A stretch of DNA of 8,489 nt from Palsa-948 sp964481195. GTDB lineage: Bacteria; Bacteroidota; Bacteroidia; Palsa-948. Position 1 is the first letter of the stretch; each line of letters begins with the position of its first letter. The notes below the pieces were generated by a model, which was given only the letters and a program-made list of their open reading frames with translations, made no database searches and was not told where the DNA came from. The DNA is taken from contig CAYZTB010000085.1 in assembly GCA_964481195.1 (NCBI GenBank), positions 1-8,489 of the forward strand, given 5' to 3'. Shown here in pieces: positions 1 through 5,635 of this stretch. Both the position numbers and the translations under genes were made by a program.

Positions 1-256
1 CTCTAGGCTTTGTAGGCTCCCTTCTAGATTTTGAAGTGGTATCTTTTTCAGCAGGCATACCTGGATCGCTGACAGCAATTCTATTCATCATTGGACTATT
101 GTTTGGAGTGCTGACTTCTTTTGAAGGAGGCGTTTCTGCAGGGTCAGTTTTTTTAGTTGGTTGAGTTTTTTGACTCGAGTCTTGTGTAGATTTATTTTGT
201 GATGAAGCAGATATTGCAAAGGCAAATAAAAAAAATACTAGCGTAGATAATTTCAT
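1..256 (-). CDS. Secreted low-complexity protein, N-terminal part (cut by window edge)
   Basis: An open reading frame starts with ATG at 256 on the minus strand and stays open for 85 codons to the window edge, so the C-terminus is missing. The first 20 or so residues (MKLSTLVFFLFAFAISASSQ) form a typical Sec signal peptide: Lys at position 2, a Leu/Phe/Ala core, and a small-residue region just before SQ. It resembles the signal peptide of the gene upstream. What follows is hydrophilic and rich in Ser, Thr, Lys, Pro and Gln, and looks like a disordered linker; no domain can be recognised in the visible part. The gene lies 23 bp after the stop of the SPOR-tailed barrel gene with no visible promoter between them, so co-transcription is likely. 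The product is probably periplasmic or outer-membrane associated, but its function is unknown. Confidence in the gene is good; confidence in any role is low. Confidence 0.75.
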   Translation of the reverse strand, partial: MKLSTLVFFLFAFAISASSQNKSTQDSSQKTQPTKKTDPAETPPSKEVSTPNNSPMMNRIAVSDPGMPAEKDTTSKSRREPTKPR

Positions 257-279
257 ATTATTTATTATTAAGGATTAGT

Positions 280-2442
280 CTATTTCAACAATTCAATGGC
301 CTCTTGCAAAGATATCACATTATCTTTGAAATAGGCAACCATAAACGCATCGGTAATGCCGTACTTATTTACTATTTCTTCTTTAAATTTCAGGGCCTCA
401 TTATAGTTCGTAAATTTACCTGCCAAGTATTGGAATACCCCAGATGGTTTCTTTCTTTTTTCAACACCAGGAATTTTAGCGTATTGATTCATTATATCTG
501 CAGGAGGCTCATTTATAAATGCACCAATTTGTATTCTAAAACTAACAAGTTTTTTATCTATTGCACTGGAAGGAGTTTTAGGCTCTTCTAAGGTTTCATT
601 TTTGGGTACAATCATTCCTTGTGTAGCATCAGATAATTTAATTCGCTTATTTCCCTGGTAAGCTACAACAAATGCTCCGTTATATCCTTTCTTTAAAAGC
701 TCATCACGTTGCTTTAGAGCATCTTGGATAGAAGTAGAGGATCCACTCATGTATTTGTATAAGCCGTCTTCTGTTTTTAGTTCTATTAATTCTCCAGCAG
801 TTTTAAATATAGAAGTAGATAGTTTTTTAGAATAGGCACCTAGTTGAACTCTAAATACAACACCTTTCATATTTACTGGTTCTACATTTTTTACAGTATT
901 ATTATTGCCTTTTTCTTTTTCCTCCTTATCTATACTTTCAAGAATCGAAGCGTTAGGTTCAGATAGGACTCCGTCTTTATCTAGAGTCATAACTTTTGCA
1001 TTTGCAAATCCTGCAGCAATCATGTCTTTTTTTCTCTTTTCAGCGTCTGATGATTTATTAAAGGTGCCAGTGATGTACGCAGTAGATGAATCGGGCTGTA
1101 ATGTACTTCTTACATCAGGTACACTTAAAAGTTTTTCCATTTCAGTTGGAGGAACTCCTTCTTGGTAAGTGCCAATAAGAACTACCAATTCTCTTCGGTA
1201 TATAATAGTAGAATTTCGAGGCGTATTGGTTGATTCACCAGCTACTGCTGTAGGGTTTACAATGGTGTTGTAAACTACATATTGATTAGTGGAATCACTC
1301 CATTCGCGCCATTTTTTTGCAATGGTAGAATCGTCCATAGCTACGCCATCTTTATCGACAAAAGCTCCAATGGGTGAATTAATTTCTTTGTCGGCATAAT
1401 CGTGAACACCATCTCCATCTGTATCTAGTGGGCAGCCATGTGCATCAACAGCAACGCCTGGGGGCGTGCCTTGGCATGAATCTTTAAAGTCAGTCACACC
1501 ATCTCCATCAGCATCTTCATACATCATGGCAAGCAGTTCCTCGTCTGATAAAGGAGATATGAAGGGAGGTTTAGGATTAAATAAATTAAACGTTAACGTA
1601 AAATAGGTCTCTAAGAAATTATCTTTTTTACTGTCACCTTTGCCATTGGCTTTGTTTTTTTCATTTAGGCCATCAATGTAATCTGTGAAACTAAAATGCA
1701 TGGTAGCGCCAAGTTTAAAATCCCAGCGTGGAGCTAAATGCAAATTCACCCCAACACCTATAGGAAGCGCAAAAGAACGTTCAGGATATTTTCCAAATAA
1801 TGAACTGTTAAGTTTTCTTAAATCTGTTTCGTATTTATAATCCCTTACCAGCGAAAACGCATTTGCTGCATTTGGATCATTTTGATCCATATTCATTAGA
1901 GAGCCATCGCTCCAATAGTGATATTGATTACCAGACGCATCAAAAAGGTCTGTTTTAGATAGATATTCAAAATACTCAAATCCAGTTAAAAGAAAAGGGT
2001 CAACTCTTCTTTTCATAGGCAGAAACTTATCAAAATTATAGGTAAAATGTATCCCACCTGATCTTATCTGAGATTCAAAGTTTATATTTCTGTCATTGTT
2101 CTCGTTTGCACCAAGAGTGCCAAACAGGGCTCTAGCAGAAAATAAGACAGAGCGAGATAGGTATTCCGAAACAGAAATATTATACCCCATTCTACTTATT
2201 GATGGAGTAGCTCTTATGTTTCTTACATCTCCGTAAAAAGTTAATAGACTAGGACCAAAACCAACGATTGGTTGCATTAACCGTGGATTAAAAAAGCCTG
2301 ATGAATCCGGTTCTAGCGGTCTATACTTTTCGGGGAATGGTTTAGGATATGGGTAGTAAGGTTTATCAATAGGCTTTGAGTTTTCTTGCGAAAAAGAACA
2401 AAAAGTGAATAAAGCAAAAAGTATGCTTAAAGAAAGCTTCAT
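280..2442 (-). CDS. Outer-membrane beta-barrel protein with TSP3 linker and three SPOR-type modules
   Basis: This 720-residue protein has a signal peptide (about 1-19, ending FCSFSQ), then a Pro/Tyr-rich stretch (about 23-45). A predicted beta-barrel follows (about 55-288), with alternating aromatic and hydrophobic strands and a last strand near YFTLTFNLF. Next come thrombospondin type 3 calcium repeats (309-352: DADGDGVTD, then GCPLDTDGDGVHDYADKE). The C-terminal half holds three modules that look like SPOR: a divergent one at 417-487 (LIGTYQ) and two clear ones at 527-603 (VQLGAYS ... AFVVAYQGNKRI) and 632-709 (IQIGAF ... AFMVAYFKDNVI). SPOR domains bind glycan strands of peptidoglycan, so the periplasmic tail may tether the outer membrane to the wall. 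An OmpA-like domain would normally do that job and is absent here. The barrel and linker are paralogous to the genes ending at 4103 and 5486. A -7-like box lies 5 bp before the ATG, and the gene starts 53 bp after the Ig-SPOR gene. Architecture is well supported; transport or structural role is not known. Confidence 0.9.
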   Translation of the reverse strand: MKLSLSILFALFTFCSFSQENSKPIDKPYYPYPKPFPEKYRPLEPDSSGFFNPRLMQPIVGFGPSLLTFYGDVRNIRATPSISRMGYNISVSEYLSRSVLFSARALFGTLGANENNDRNINFESQIRSGGIHFTYNFDKFLPMKRRVDPFLLTGFEYFEYLSKTDLFDASGNQYHYWSDGSLMNMDQNDPNAANAFSLVRDYKYETDLRKLNSSLFGKYPERSFALPIGVGVNLHLAPRWDFKLGATMHFSFTDYIDGLNEKNKANGKGDSKKDNFLETYFTLTFNLFNPKPPFISPLSDEELLAMMYEDADGDGVTDFKDSCQGTPPGVAVDAHGCPLDTDGDGVHDYADKEINSPIGAFVDKDGVAMDDSTIAKKWREWSDSTNQYVVYNTIVNPTAVAGESTNTPRNSTIIYRRELVVLIGTYQEGVPPTEMEKLLSVPDVRSTLQPDSSTAYITGTFNKSSDAEKRKKDMIAAGFANAKVMTLDKDGVLSEPNASILESIDKEEKEKGNNNTVKNVEPVNMKGVVFRVQLGAYSKKLSTSIFKTAGELIELKTEDGLYKYMSGSSTSIQDALKQRDELLKKGYNGAFVVAYQGNKRIKLSDATQGMIVPKNETLEEPKTPSSAIDKKLVSFRIQIGAFINEPPADIMNQYAKIPGVEKRKKPSGVFQYLAGKFTNYNEALKFKEEIVNKYGITDAFMVAYFKDNVISLQEAIELLK
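316..549 (-). other. SPOR domain 3 of the 720-residue protein (residues 632-709)
   Basis: The segment starts with VSFRIQIGAF, followed by a helix (ADIMNQYAKI), VFQYLAGKFTNYNEAL, a second helix and the strand AFMVAYFKDNVI. The protein ends 11 residues later, so this is the terminal domain. It is similar in layout to the single C-terminal SPOR of the neighbouring gene (3836-2496). Confidence 0.8.
634..864 (-). other. SPOR domain 2 of the 720-residue protein (residues 527-603)
   Basis: The segment starts with VVFRVQLGAYSKK, a clear SPOR first strand. It continues through LYKYMSGSS, a helix with DALKQRDELLKKGY, and the closing strand AFVVAYQGNKRI. This order matches the SPOR fold seen in many Bacteroidota envelope proteins. 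Confidence 0.8.
982..1194 (-). other. Divergent first SPOR-like module (residues 417-487)
   Basis: The segment begins LVVLIGTYQEG and ends before DKDGVL. It has the spacing of a SPOR fold: a first strand with G-T-Y, a helix (PTEMEKLLSV), a strand with YITGTF, then a second helix (SSDAEKRKKDMIAAGF) and a final strand (AKVMTL). The usual Q-x-G-A-F/Y start is altered, with Leu in place of the Gln. It may therefore be a degenerate copy of the two clearer modules that follow it in the same protein. Confidence 0.5.
1387..1518 (-). other. TSP3 calcium-binding repeats of the 720-residue protein
   Basis: Residues 309-352 contain two Asp-rich loops, DADGDGVTD and DTDGDGVHD, separated by the usual C-x-G-T-P ... 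V-D-x-x-G-C-P spacer with two Cys. This is the standard TSP3 linker of OmpA-type proteins and is expected to bind calcium. The same element occurs in both other barrel paralogues. Confidence 0.85.
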
Positions 2443-2447
2443 ATACT

Positions 2448-2477
2448 CAAATATAAGAATTTACTACGTATCAAAAA
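2448..2477 (-). promoter_or_regulatory. Candidate Bacteroidota promoter before the SPOR-tailed barrel gene
   Basis: On the minus strand TATATTTG (2455-2448) fits the TAnnTTTG -7 consensus exactly, and TTTTTG (2477-2472) lies 16 bp upstream as a possible -33 element. The box ends only 5 bp before the ATG at 2442, so a transcript from it would have almost no leader. The motif match is clear; activity is inferred. Confidence 0.45.
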
Positions 2478-2495
2478 CTAGACAAAAGTCATGCA

Positions 2496-3836
2496 TTAAG
2501 GTACCCACTTTTGATTTGAAACCATTAATGCTTCTTGAACTGTTATCCTTTTTCCACCATTATAAGCGGTTACAAAAGGGTTTTCAACTCCTTTCGCTCG
2601 AATATTTTCTCTGTTATTACGTGCATCCTGGTATTGATTGTATTTACCAACAATGTATTTTTTCCAACCTTCATGAAACTCCATGTTTATTTTATCGGTA
2701 ATAGAAAACTTACTTTGAAAATAATTTGTTTCACGTTGTATCTTGGAAAGCGCACAAATCTGTATTTTATAAGCAATTGCTACTTCAGGACTTGGGGTGG
2801 AAGTTGTTGTTGAGGTCACTTCTTTTTCTAGAACTATTGGATTCTCAGGATCAGTTATGTTGTTTTGAGATAATACATCTTTTGCTTTTATTGTTATTGT
2901 AGTGGTGGGTATTTCAGATTTCTTAGGATCGTCATTTTCTACATAAGAGAAAAAACCTGTAATATTCATGCTGCCTGAAGCGTTTTCAGATGGCATCACA
3001 CGATATGCAACTTTCAAGTCTTCATCAGCAGGTAGGTTGTCCCAAATAATTTTTACTTTTTGATCTATAAAAGAAAAAGTTCCTCCCTTATTTTCCAGCG
3101 GCTTTGCTGTTAACCCAGCAGGTAGAAATTCTTGTATGCGCGCAAACCCTTTCATCCCTTCTTTCTTTACATTTATTTCTACGGTAAACTCAATTCCCGC
3201 TTCTGGGCTTCCTACAATCCTTCTGCTTGCAGAAACACTTGCTGTTGTTTTAGAAGTCTGTGTAGGAGTAGTTGGTGTTGGCTCAACTACTGCAGTTGCT
3301 GTAGGTTCTACTTCCGGTTCTTGTTCGGTAATTTCAGGCTCTGGAGTAACTTCTGGTTCTTTTGTAACTACAGGTGTGGGATTAGAGGCAACAATTTCTT
3401 CGCCCACCATGATTTTGCTTTCTGGAAGTAAAAAAGTTTGTTTTTCATTATTTAATACATATGAAAATTTACCACCTAAATTGATAAATCCATTTATAGC
3501 ATCTGCATTAACAGATACTTTATAGGAAACAGTATATTCTTGGTCTGGTGGTAATGATATCCATGTAAACTTTACTACATTATCTTCCGATAAATATTTA
3601 AACTCAGCACCTTTGGCATCTATTACTACTGCATTTTTTAATCCTTCCGGAAGTTCCTGCTTCATATGACCTACACCAGCTATGGAACCTTTTTTAATTG
3701 TAAGTTTTACAATAAACTCTTCTCCTTGTTTTACATTTTTTGGAGCTTCCATGGTTACGTCAATATCTCCTGCAAAAAATGTTTTCACAAAAATAATTGC
3801 AAGCATGTTTAGTAATAGAATTGAGTATTTTATCAT
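2496..3836 (-). CDS. Secreted protein with two Ig-like repeats and a C-terminal SPOR domain
   Basis: This 446-residue protein starts with a signal peptide (about 1-22, hydrophobic core ILLLNMLAIIFV, no lipobox Cys). Two homologous beta-rich domains follow, at 24-145 and 199-317. Both carry the series G-x-E-F-x-V-x-(L/I)-x-(I/V)-K-K, then L-P-x-G-L, a G-x-F stretch, W-x-x-L-P and a final G-(K/F)-F-S-Y-V. They resemble Ig-like DUF11-type adhesion or scaffold domains, but I cannot fix the family. They are joined by a disordered Pro/Glu/Thr/Val linker (151-198). The C-terminus (354-434, YKIQICALS ... NPFVTAYNGGKRI) is a SPOR domain, so the protein probably binds peptidoglycan in the periplasm. 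There is no type IX secretion sorting domain. It lies directly upstream of the SPOR-tailed barrel gene on the same strand, which suggests the two products work at the same envelope site. Function is otherwise unknown. Confidence 0.88.
   Translation of the reverse strand: MIKYSILLLNMLAIIFVKTFFAGDIDVTMEAPKNVKQGEEFIVKLTIKKGSIAGVGHMKQELPEGLKNAVVIDAKGAEFKYLSEDNVVKFTWISLPPDQEYTVSYKVSVNADAINGFINLGGKFSYVLNNEKQTFLLPESKIMVGEEIVASNPTPVVTKEPEVTPEPEITEQEPEVEPTATAVVEPTPTTPTQTSKTTASVSASRRIVGSPEAGIEFTVEINVKKEGMKGFARIQEFLPAGLTAKPLENKGGTFSFIDQKVKIIWDNLPADEDLKVAYRVMPSENASGSMNITGFFSYVENDDPKKSEIPTTTITIKAKDVLSQNNITDPENPIVLEKEVTSTTTSTPSPEVAIAYKIQICALSKIQRETNYFQSKFSITDKINMEFHEGWKKYIVGKYNQYQDARNNRENIRAKGVENPFVTAYNGGKRITVQEALMVSNQKWVP
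2535..2777 (-). other. C-terminal SPOR domain of the Ig-SPOR protein (residues 354-434)
   Basis: The segment runs from AYKIQICALSK through WKKYIVGKYNQYQDARNNRE to NPFVTAYNGGKRI. The Gly of the usual Q-x-G-A start is Cys here. The rest, including the Y-x-V-G-K-Y strand and the closing F-V-x-A-Y, is typical of the family. Confidence 0.8.
2886..3242 (-). other. Second Ig-like repeat of the Ig-SPOR protein (residues 199-317)
   Basis: This repeat aligns by eye with residues 24-145 of the same protein: EFTVEINVKK against EFIVKLTIKK, EFLPAGL against QELPEGL, IIWDNLP against FTWISLP, and GFFSYV against GKFSYV. The two copies are clearly diverged, so the duplication is old. Confidence 0.7.
3243..3386 (-). 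repeat. Low-complexity Pro/Glu/Thr/Val linker-coding tract
   Basis: Residues 151-198 of the Ig-SPOR protein consist almost entirely of Pro, Glu, Thr, Val, Ala and Ser, with recurring PEV/PEI/PTP units. The DNA shows matching degenerate short repeats. This is probably an extended flexible spacer between the two Ig-like domains and a likely place for length variation between strains. Confidence 0.6.
3402..3767 (-). other. First Ig-like repeat of the Ig-SPOR protein (residues 24-145)
   Basis: This is the N-terminal copy of the duplicated beta-rich domain. It begins right after the signal peptide (DVTMEAPKNVKQGEEF) and ends before the Pro/Glu/Thr linker. The alternating hydrophobic pattern and W-x-x-L-P motif suggest a beta sandwich. 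Confidence 0.65.
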
Positions 3837-4102
3837 GGGTATTTTTTTATATTTTTAATTTCCTGTTTATGATTGAATAATTTAATTTGAATTACCTTAC
3901 TAAACAGAAAACCAAATTAAACTTGTTGCAAACAAAACTATTTCAAAATCAAGCTGATATAAAACGAACAGATTTCAACTTACAAACACGGCTCTGTTAA
4001 TAAGGAAAGGGTTTTGTGAGATGCTCCGCTAATTAAAAGCAATCAAGCTTACGATGGGAGAAACGTGCTCAAGAAAGTTGTAGAAGAGAAAAGTGAAAGA
4101 GG
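3837..4102. other. Intergenic region of 266 bp between the EF-hand and Ig-SPOR genes
   Basis: This is the largest non-coding stretch of the window and separates two groups of minus-strand genes. It holds a candidate -7 box (3933-3940). Just after the stop codon at 4103 the minus strand is pyrimidine-rich (about 4102-4069). I see no convincing hairpin terminator, small gene, tRNA or known structured RNA in it. Confidence 0.5.
3933..3940 (-). promoter_or_regulatory. Candidate -7 box for the Ig-SPOR gene
   Basis: The minus strand reads TAGTTTTG, an exact TAnnTTTG match, about 93 bp before the ATG at 3836. I see no good TTG element at the expected distance upstream. A start here would give a leader of roughly 90 nt and would make the Ig-SPOR gene and the genes after it a separate transcript. 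Confidence 0.35.
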
Positions 4103-4255
4103 CTACTGCTCAAAAAAGTAGTCAATAAGCCTATTGATTTGCTCAGCAGAAAAAGTAATTGTACCGTCAAAAAAGGCATCTATAGTTTTGGCAATTTCAT
4201 CGGAAGATATATTTCCATCTTTATTCCAGTCAGCTACACGTAGATCAAAAGGTAT
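4103..4255 (-). other. EF-hand plus terminal helix tail (residues 407-456)
   Basis: The tail reads as a short lead-in (IPFDLRVA), a 12-residue EF-hand loop DWNKDGNISSDE, a helix (IAKTIDAFFDG), a turn, and a last helix ending LIDYFFEQ. The same layout occurs at the end of the upstream paralogue, with an identical last seven residues. One loop only is present, unlike type I dockerins, which have two. Confidence 0.75.
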
Positions 4256-5473
4256 GTTGCTAGTAGAATTTGTTTCAGAGTTATTTTTTCTATTTTCCTT
4301 CTGCATTTCTTCTATTTGCTTCATAAATTCTACACTCGGCTTTTCATTGAAATCTTTGTTGAATACGTCTTTTCTAGCAGATGCTTCTACGTTGTTTTCT
4401 TTGCTTAGGGCTTTCATTCTTGCCTTAGTAATTTCTACGCCATCTGCATCAACCATTGCACCGCTTTTAGAATTCTTTTCTTTGTCTAAATAATCCGGTA
4501 CTCCATCAGCATCTGAATCAATCGGGCACCCCCTAACATCCACTTTCACAGAGTTAGGAGTTCCCGGACAAAGGTCGTCTGAGTCTAAAATGCCATCATC
4601 GTCAGAATCTGATTTATCCATTTCGGCAAAAAGTTGAGATACTTGTTCTCTGTCTTTTTTTGAAAGTGCAAATAGGTGGTAGGTTAATGATGCCGATGTG
4701 AAAACAAAAGCATCATTGCCTGAAGATTTAACATTGTCTAAATAATCAGAGAAAGAATAATTATACGCAACTAAAAGATTTGCATCTAGCCTAGAGGTTA
4801 ACTTCATTTTTACACCTATGGAAAGCGGAATTGTAAATGTGCTCCGTTTATAATTGGAAGTACTATCTGTTAGCTTTGTCTCGTAAAGATAATCTCTGTC
4901 AATTTTTTGTGCAAAGAAATAATTGAATCCACTTTCCGGCAAGTCTCTAATGCTCCCGTCCTTCCAATAATTATAACGTTTGCCATTTGCATCCAAAAGG
5001 TCACTGTATGGATCAAACTTTAAATAGGAGAAGCCAGCTGAAATAAAAGGATTGATGGTTGAGGTGTTAAGGTTGGCAAGGAAATAGGAGCCGCGAATTC
5101 CTATTTGAGTAATGGGCGACTCAAAATTTAGCTTAGGTAAGTTATCTGAAGATTTTTCATCACGAGCAATTTTTCCTTTTAGAAAATCAACAGACAAACT
5201 AACGCGACTTCCAAGATATTTGTCAATTGAAAAAGCATATCCGCTACGTATAAAGCTATACGCGCCTACTAGGGAGTTGCTTCCAACATCTCCATGAAAA
5301 GATAGTACACCAACCCCGCCAGACAAGGCAATTAGTTCTCTTTCTTTATTTTCAGATGATTGAGCTAATAAACAAAAAGAAATAAGGCTAAAGCAAAAAA
5401 ACAGGAATGTCGCTTTAGCAATCTTGAGCGAATAAAAAAGAGGTCTTTTAATCTTCTTTACACTTACTTTCAT
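4103..5473 (-). CDS. Outer-membrane beta-barrel protein with TSP3 linker and C-terminal EF-hand
   Basis: This 456-residue protein has a long signal peptide (basic n-region KVSVKKIKR, hydrophobic core near 21-36, probable end at LLAQ). A predicted barrel follows (about 47-268). It carries motifs shared with its two paralogues: LSFHGDVG, LNFESPITQ, NYWKDGSIRDLPE and RDYLYETK. A TSP3 linker lies at 288-331 (DSDDDGILD, GCPIDSDADGVPDYLDKE). A charged, probably coiled or disordered spacer (350-405) leads to one canonical EF-hand loop at 415-426, with D415, N417, D419, N421, S423 and E426 in the coordinating positions. The chain ends in a helix finishing IDYFFEQ. No OmpA-like or SPOR peptidoglycan-binding domain is present. 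The ATG lies 12 bp after the stop of the paralogue upstream, so the two are surely one operon. It is probably an integral outer-membrane protein stabilised by calcium; what it transports or binds is unknown. Confidence 0.9.
   Translation of the reverse strand: MKVSVKKIKRPLFYSLKIAKATFLFFCFSLISFCLLAQSSENKERELIALSGGVGVLSFHGDVGSNSLVGAYSFIRSGYAFSIDKYLGSRVSLSVDFLKGKIARDEKSSDNLPKLNFESPITQIGIRGSYFLANLNTSTINPFISAGFSYLKFDPYSDLLDANGKRYNYWKDGSIRDLPESGFNYFFAQKIDRDYLYETKLTDSTSNYKRSTFTIPLSIGVKMKLTSRLDANLLVAYNYSFSDYLDNVKSSGNDAFVFTSASLTYHLFALSKKDREQVSQLFAEMDKSDSDDDGILDSDDLCPGTPNSVKVDVRGCPIDSDADGVPDYLDKEKNSKSGAMVDADGVEITKARMKALSKENNVEASARKDVFNKDFNEKPSVEFMKQIEEMQKENRKNNSETNSTSNIPFDLRVADWNKDGNISSDEIAKTIDAFFDGTITFSAEQINRLIDYFFEQ
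4481..4612 (-). other. TSP3 calcium-binding repeats of the 456-residue protein
   Basis: Residues 288-331 carry the two Asp-rich loops DSDDDGILD and DSDADGVPD, with the spacer C-P-G-T-P ... V-D-V-R-G-C-P between them. The segment connects the barrel to the C-terminal tail and should bind calcium ions. Confidence 0.85.
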
Positions 5474-5485
5474 TTATTCTATACC

Positions 5486-5635
5486 TTATTGTTCAAAGAA
5501 GTAGTCGATCAGCGCGTGAATTTTTTCCACATTATAATCATTTGACCCTTCGAAAAAGCCATCAATTACAGCAGAGATTTCTGTGGATGAAATAATTCCG
5601 TCTTTATTTGTGTCTGCACTTTGAAATGCGACAGG
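5486..5635 (-). other. EF-hand plus terminal helix tail of the first paralogue
   Basis: The last 49 residues run IPVAFQSA, EF-hand loop DTNKDGIISSTE, helix ISAVIDGFFEG, turn, and the helix VEKIHALIDYFFEQ. The order, spacing and the final seven residues match the tail of the downstream paralogue, although the spacer just before it is not conserved. Confidence 0.75.

Noticed and set aside
905..1168. Plus-strand open frame of 87 codons
   Set aside because: It is fully antisense to the SPOR region of the 720-residue protein. The translation is Ser/Phe-rich with no recognisable motif.
3132..3525. Plus-strand open frames of 99 and 129 codons opposite the Ig-SPOR gene
   Set aside because: They lie antisense to the low-complexity linker and first Ig-like repeat. 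Their Cys/Ser/Val/Gly-rich translations mirror that composition and show no domain.
4086..4108. Hairpin terminator around the stop codon of the 456-residue protein
   Set aside because: GACTAC and GTAGCC could pair over only about five bases with a mismatch, and no T-run follows the stem.
4103..4255. Type I dockerin domain
   Set aside because: Only one calcium loop is present, and the duplicated F-hand that defines dockerins is missing. No cohesin is seen nearby.
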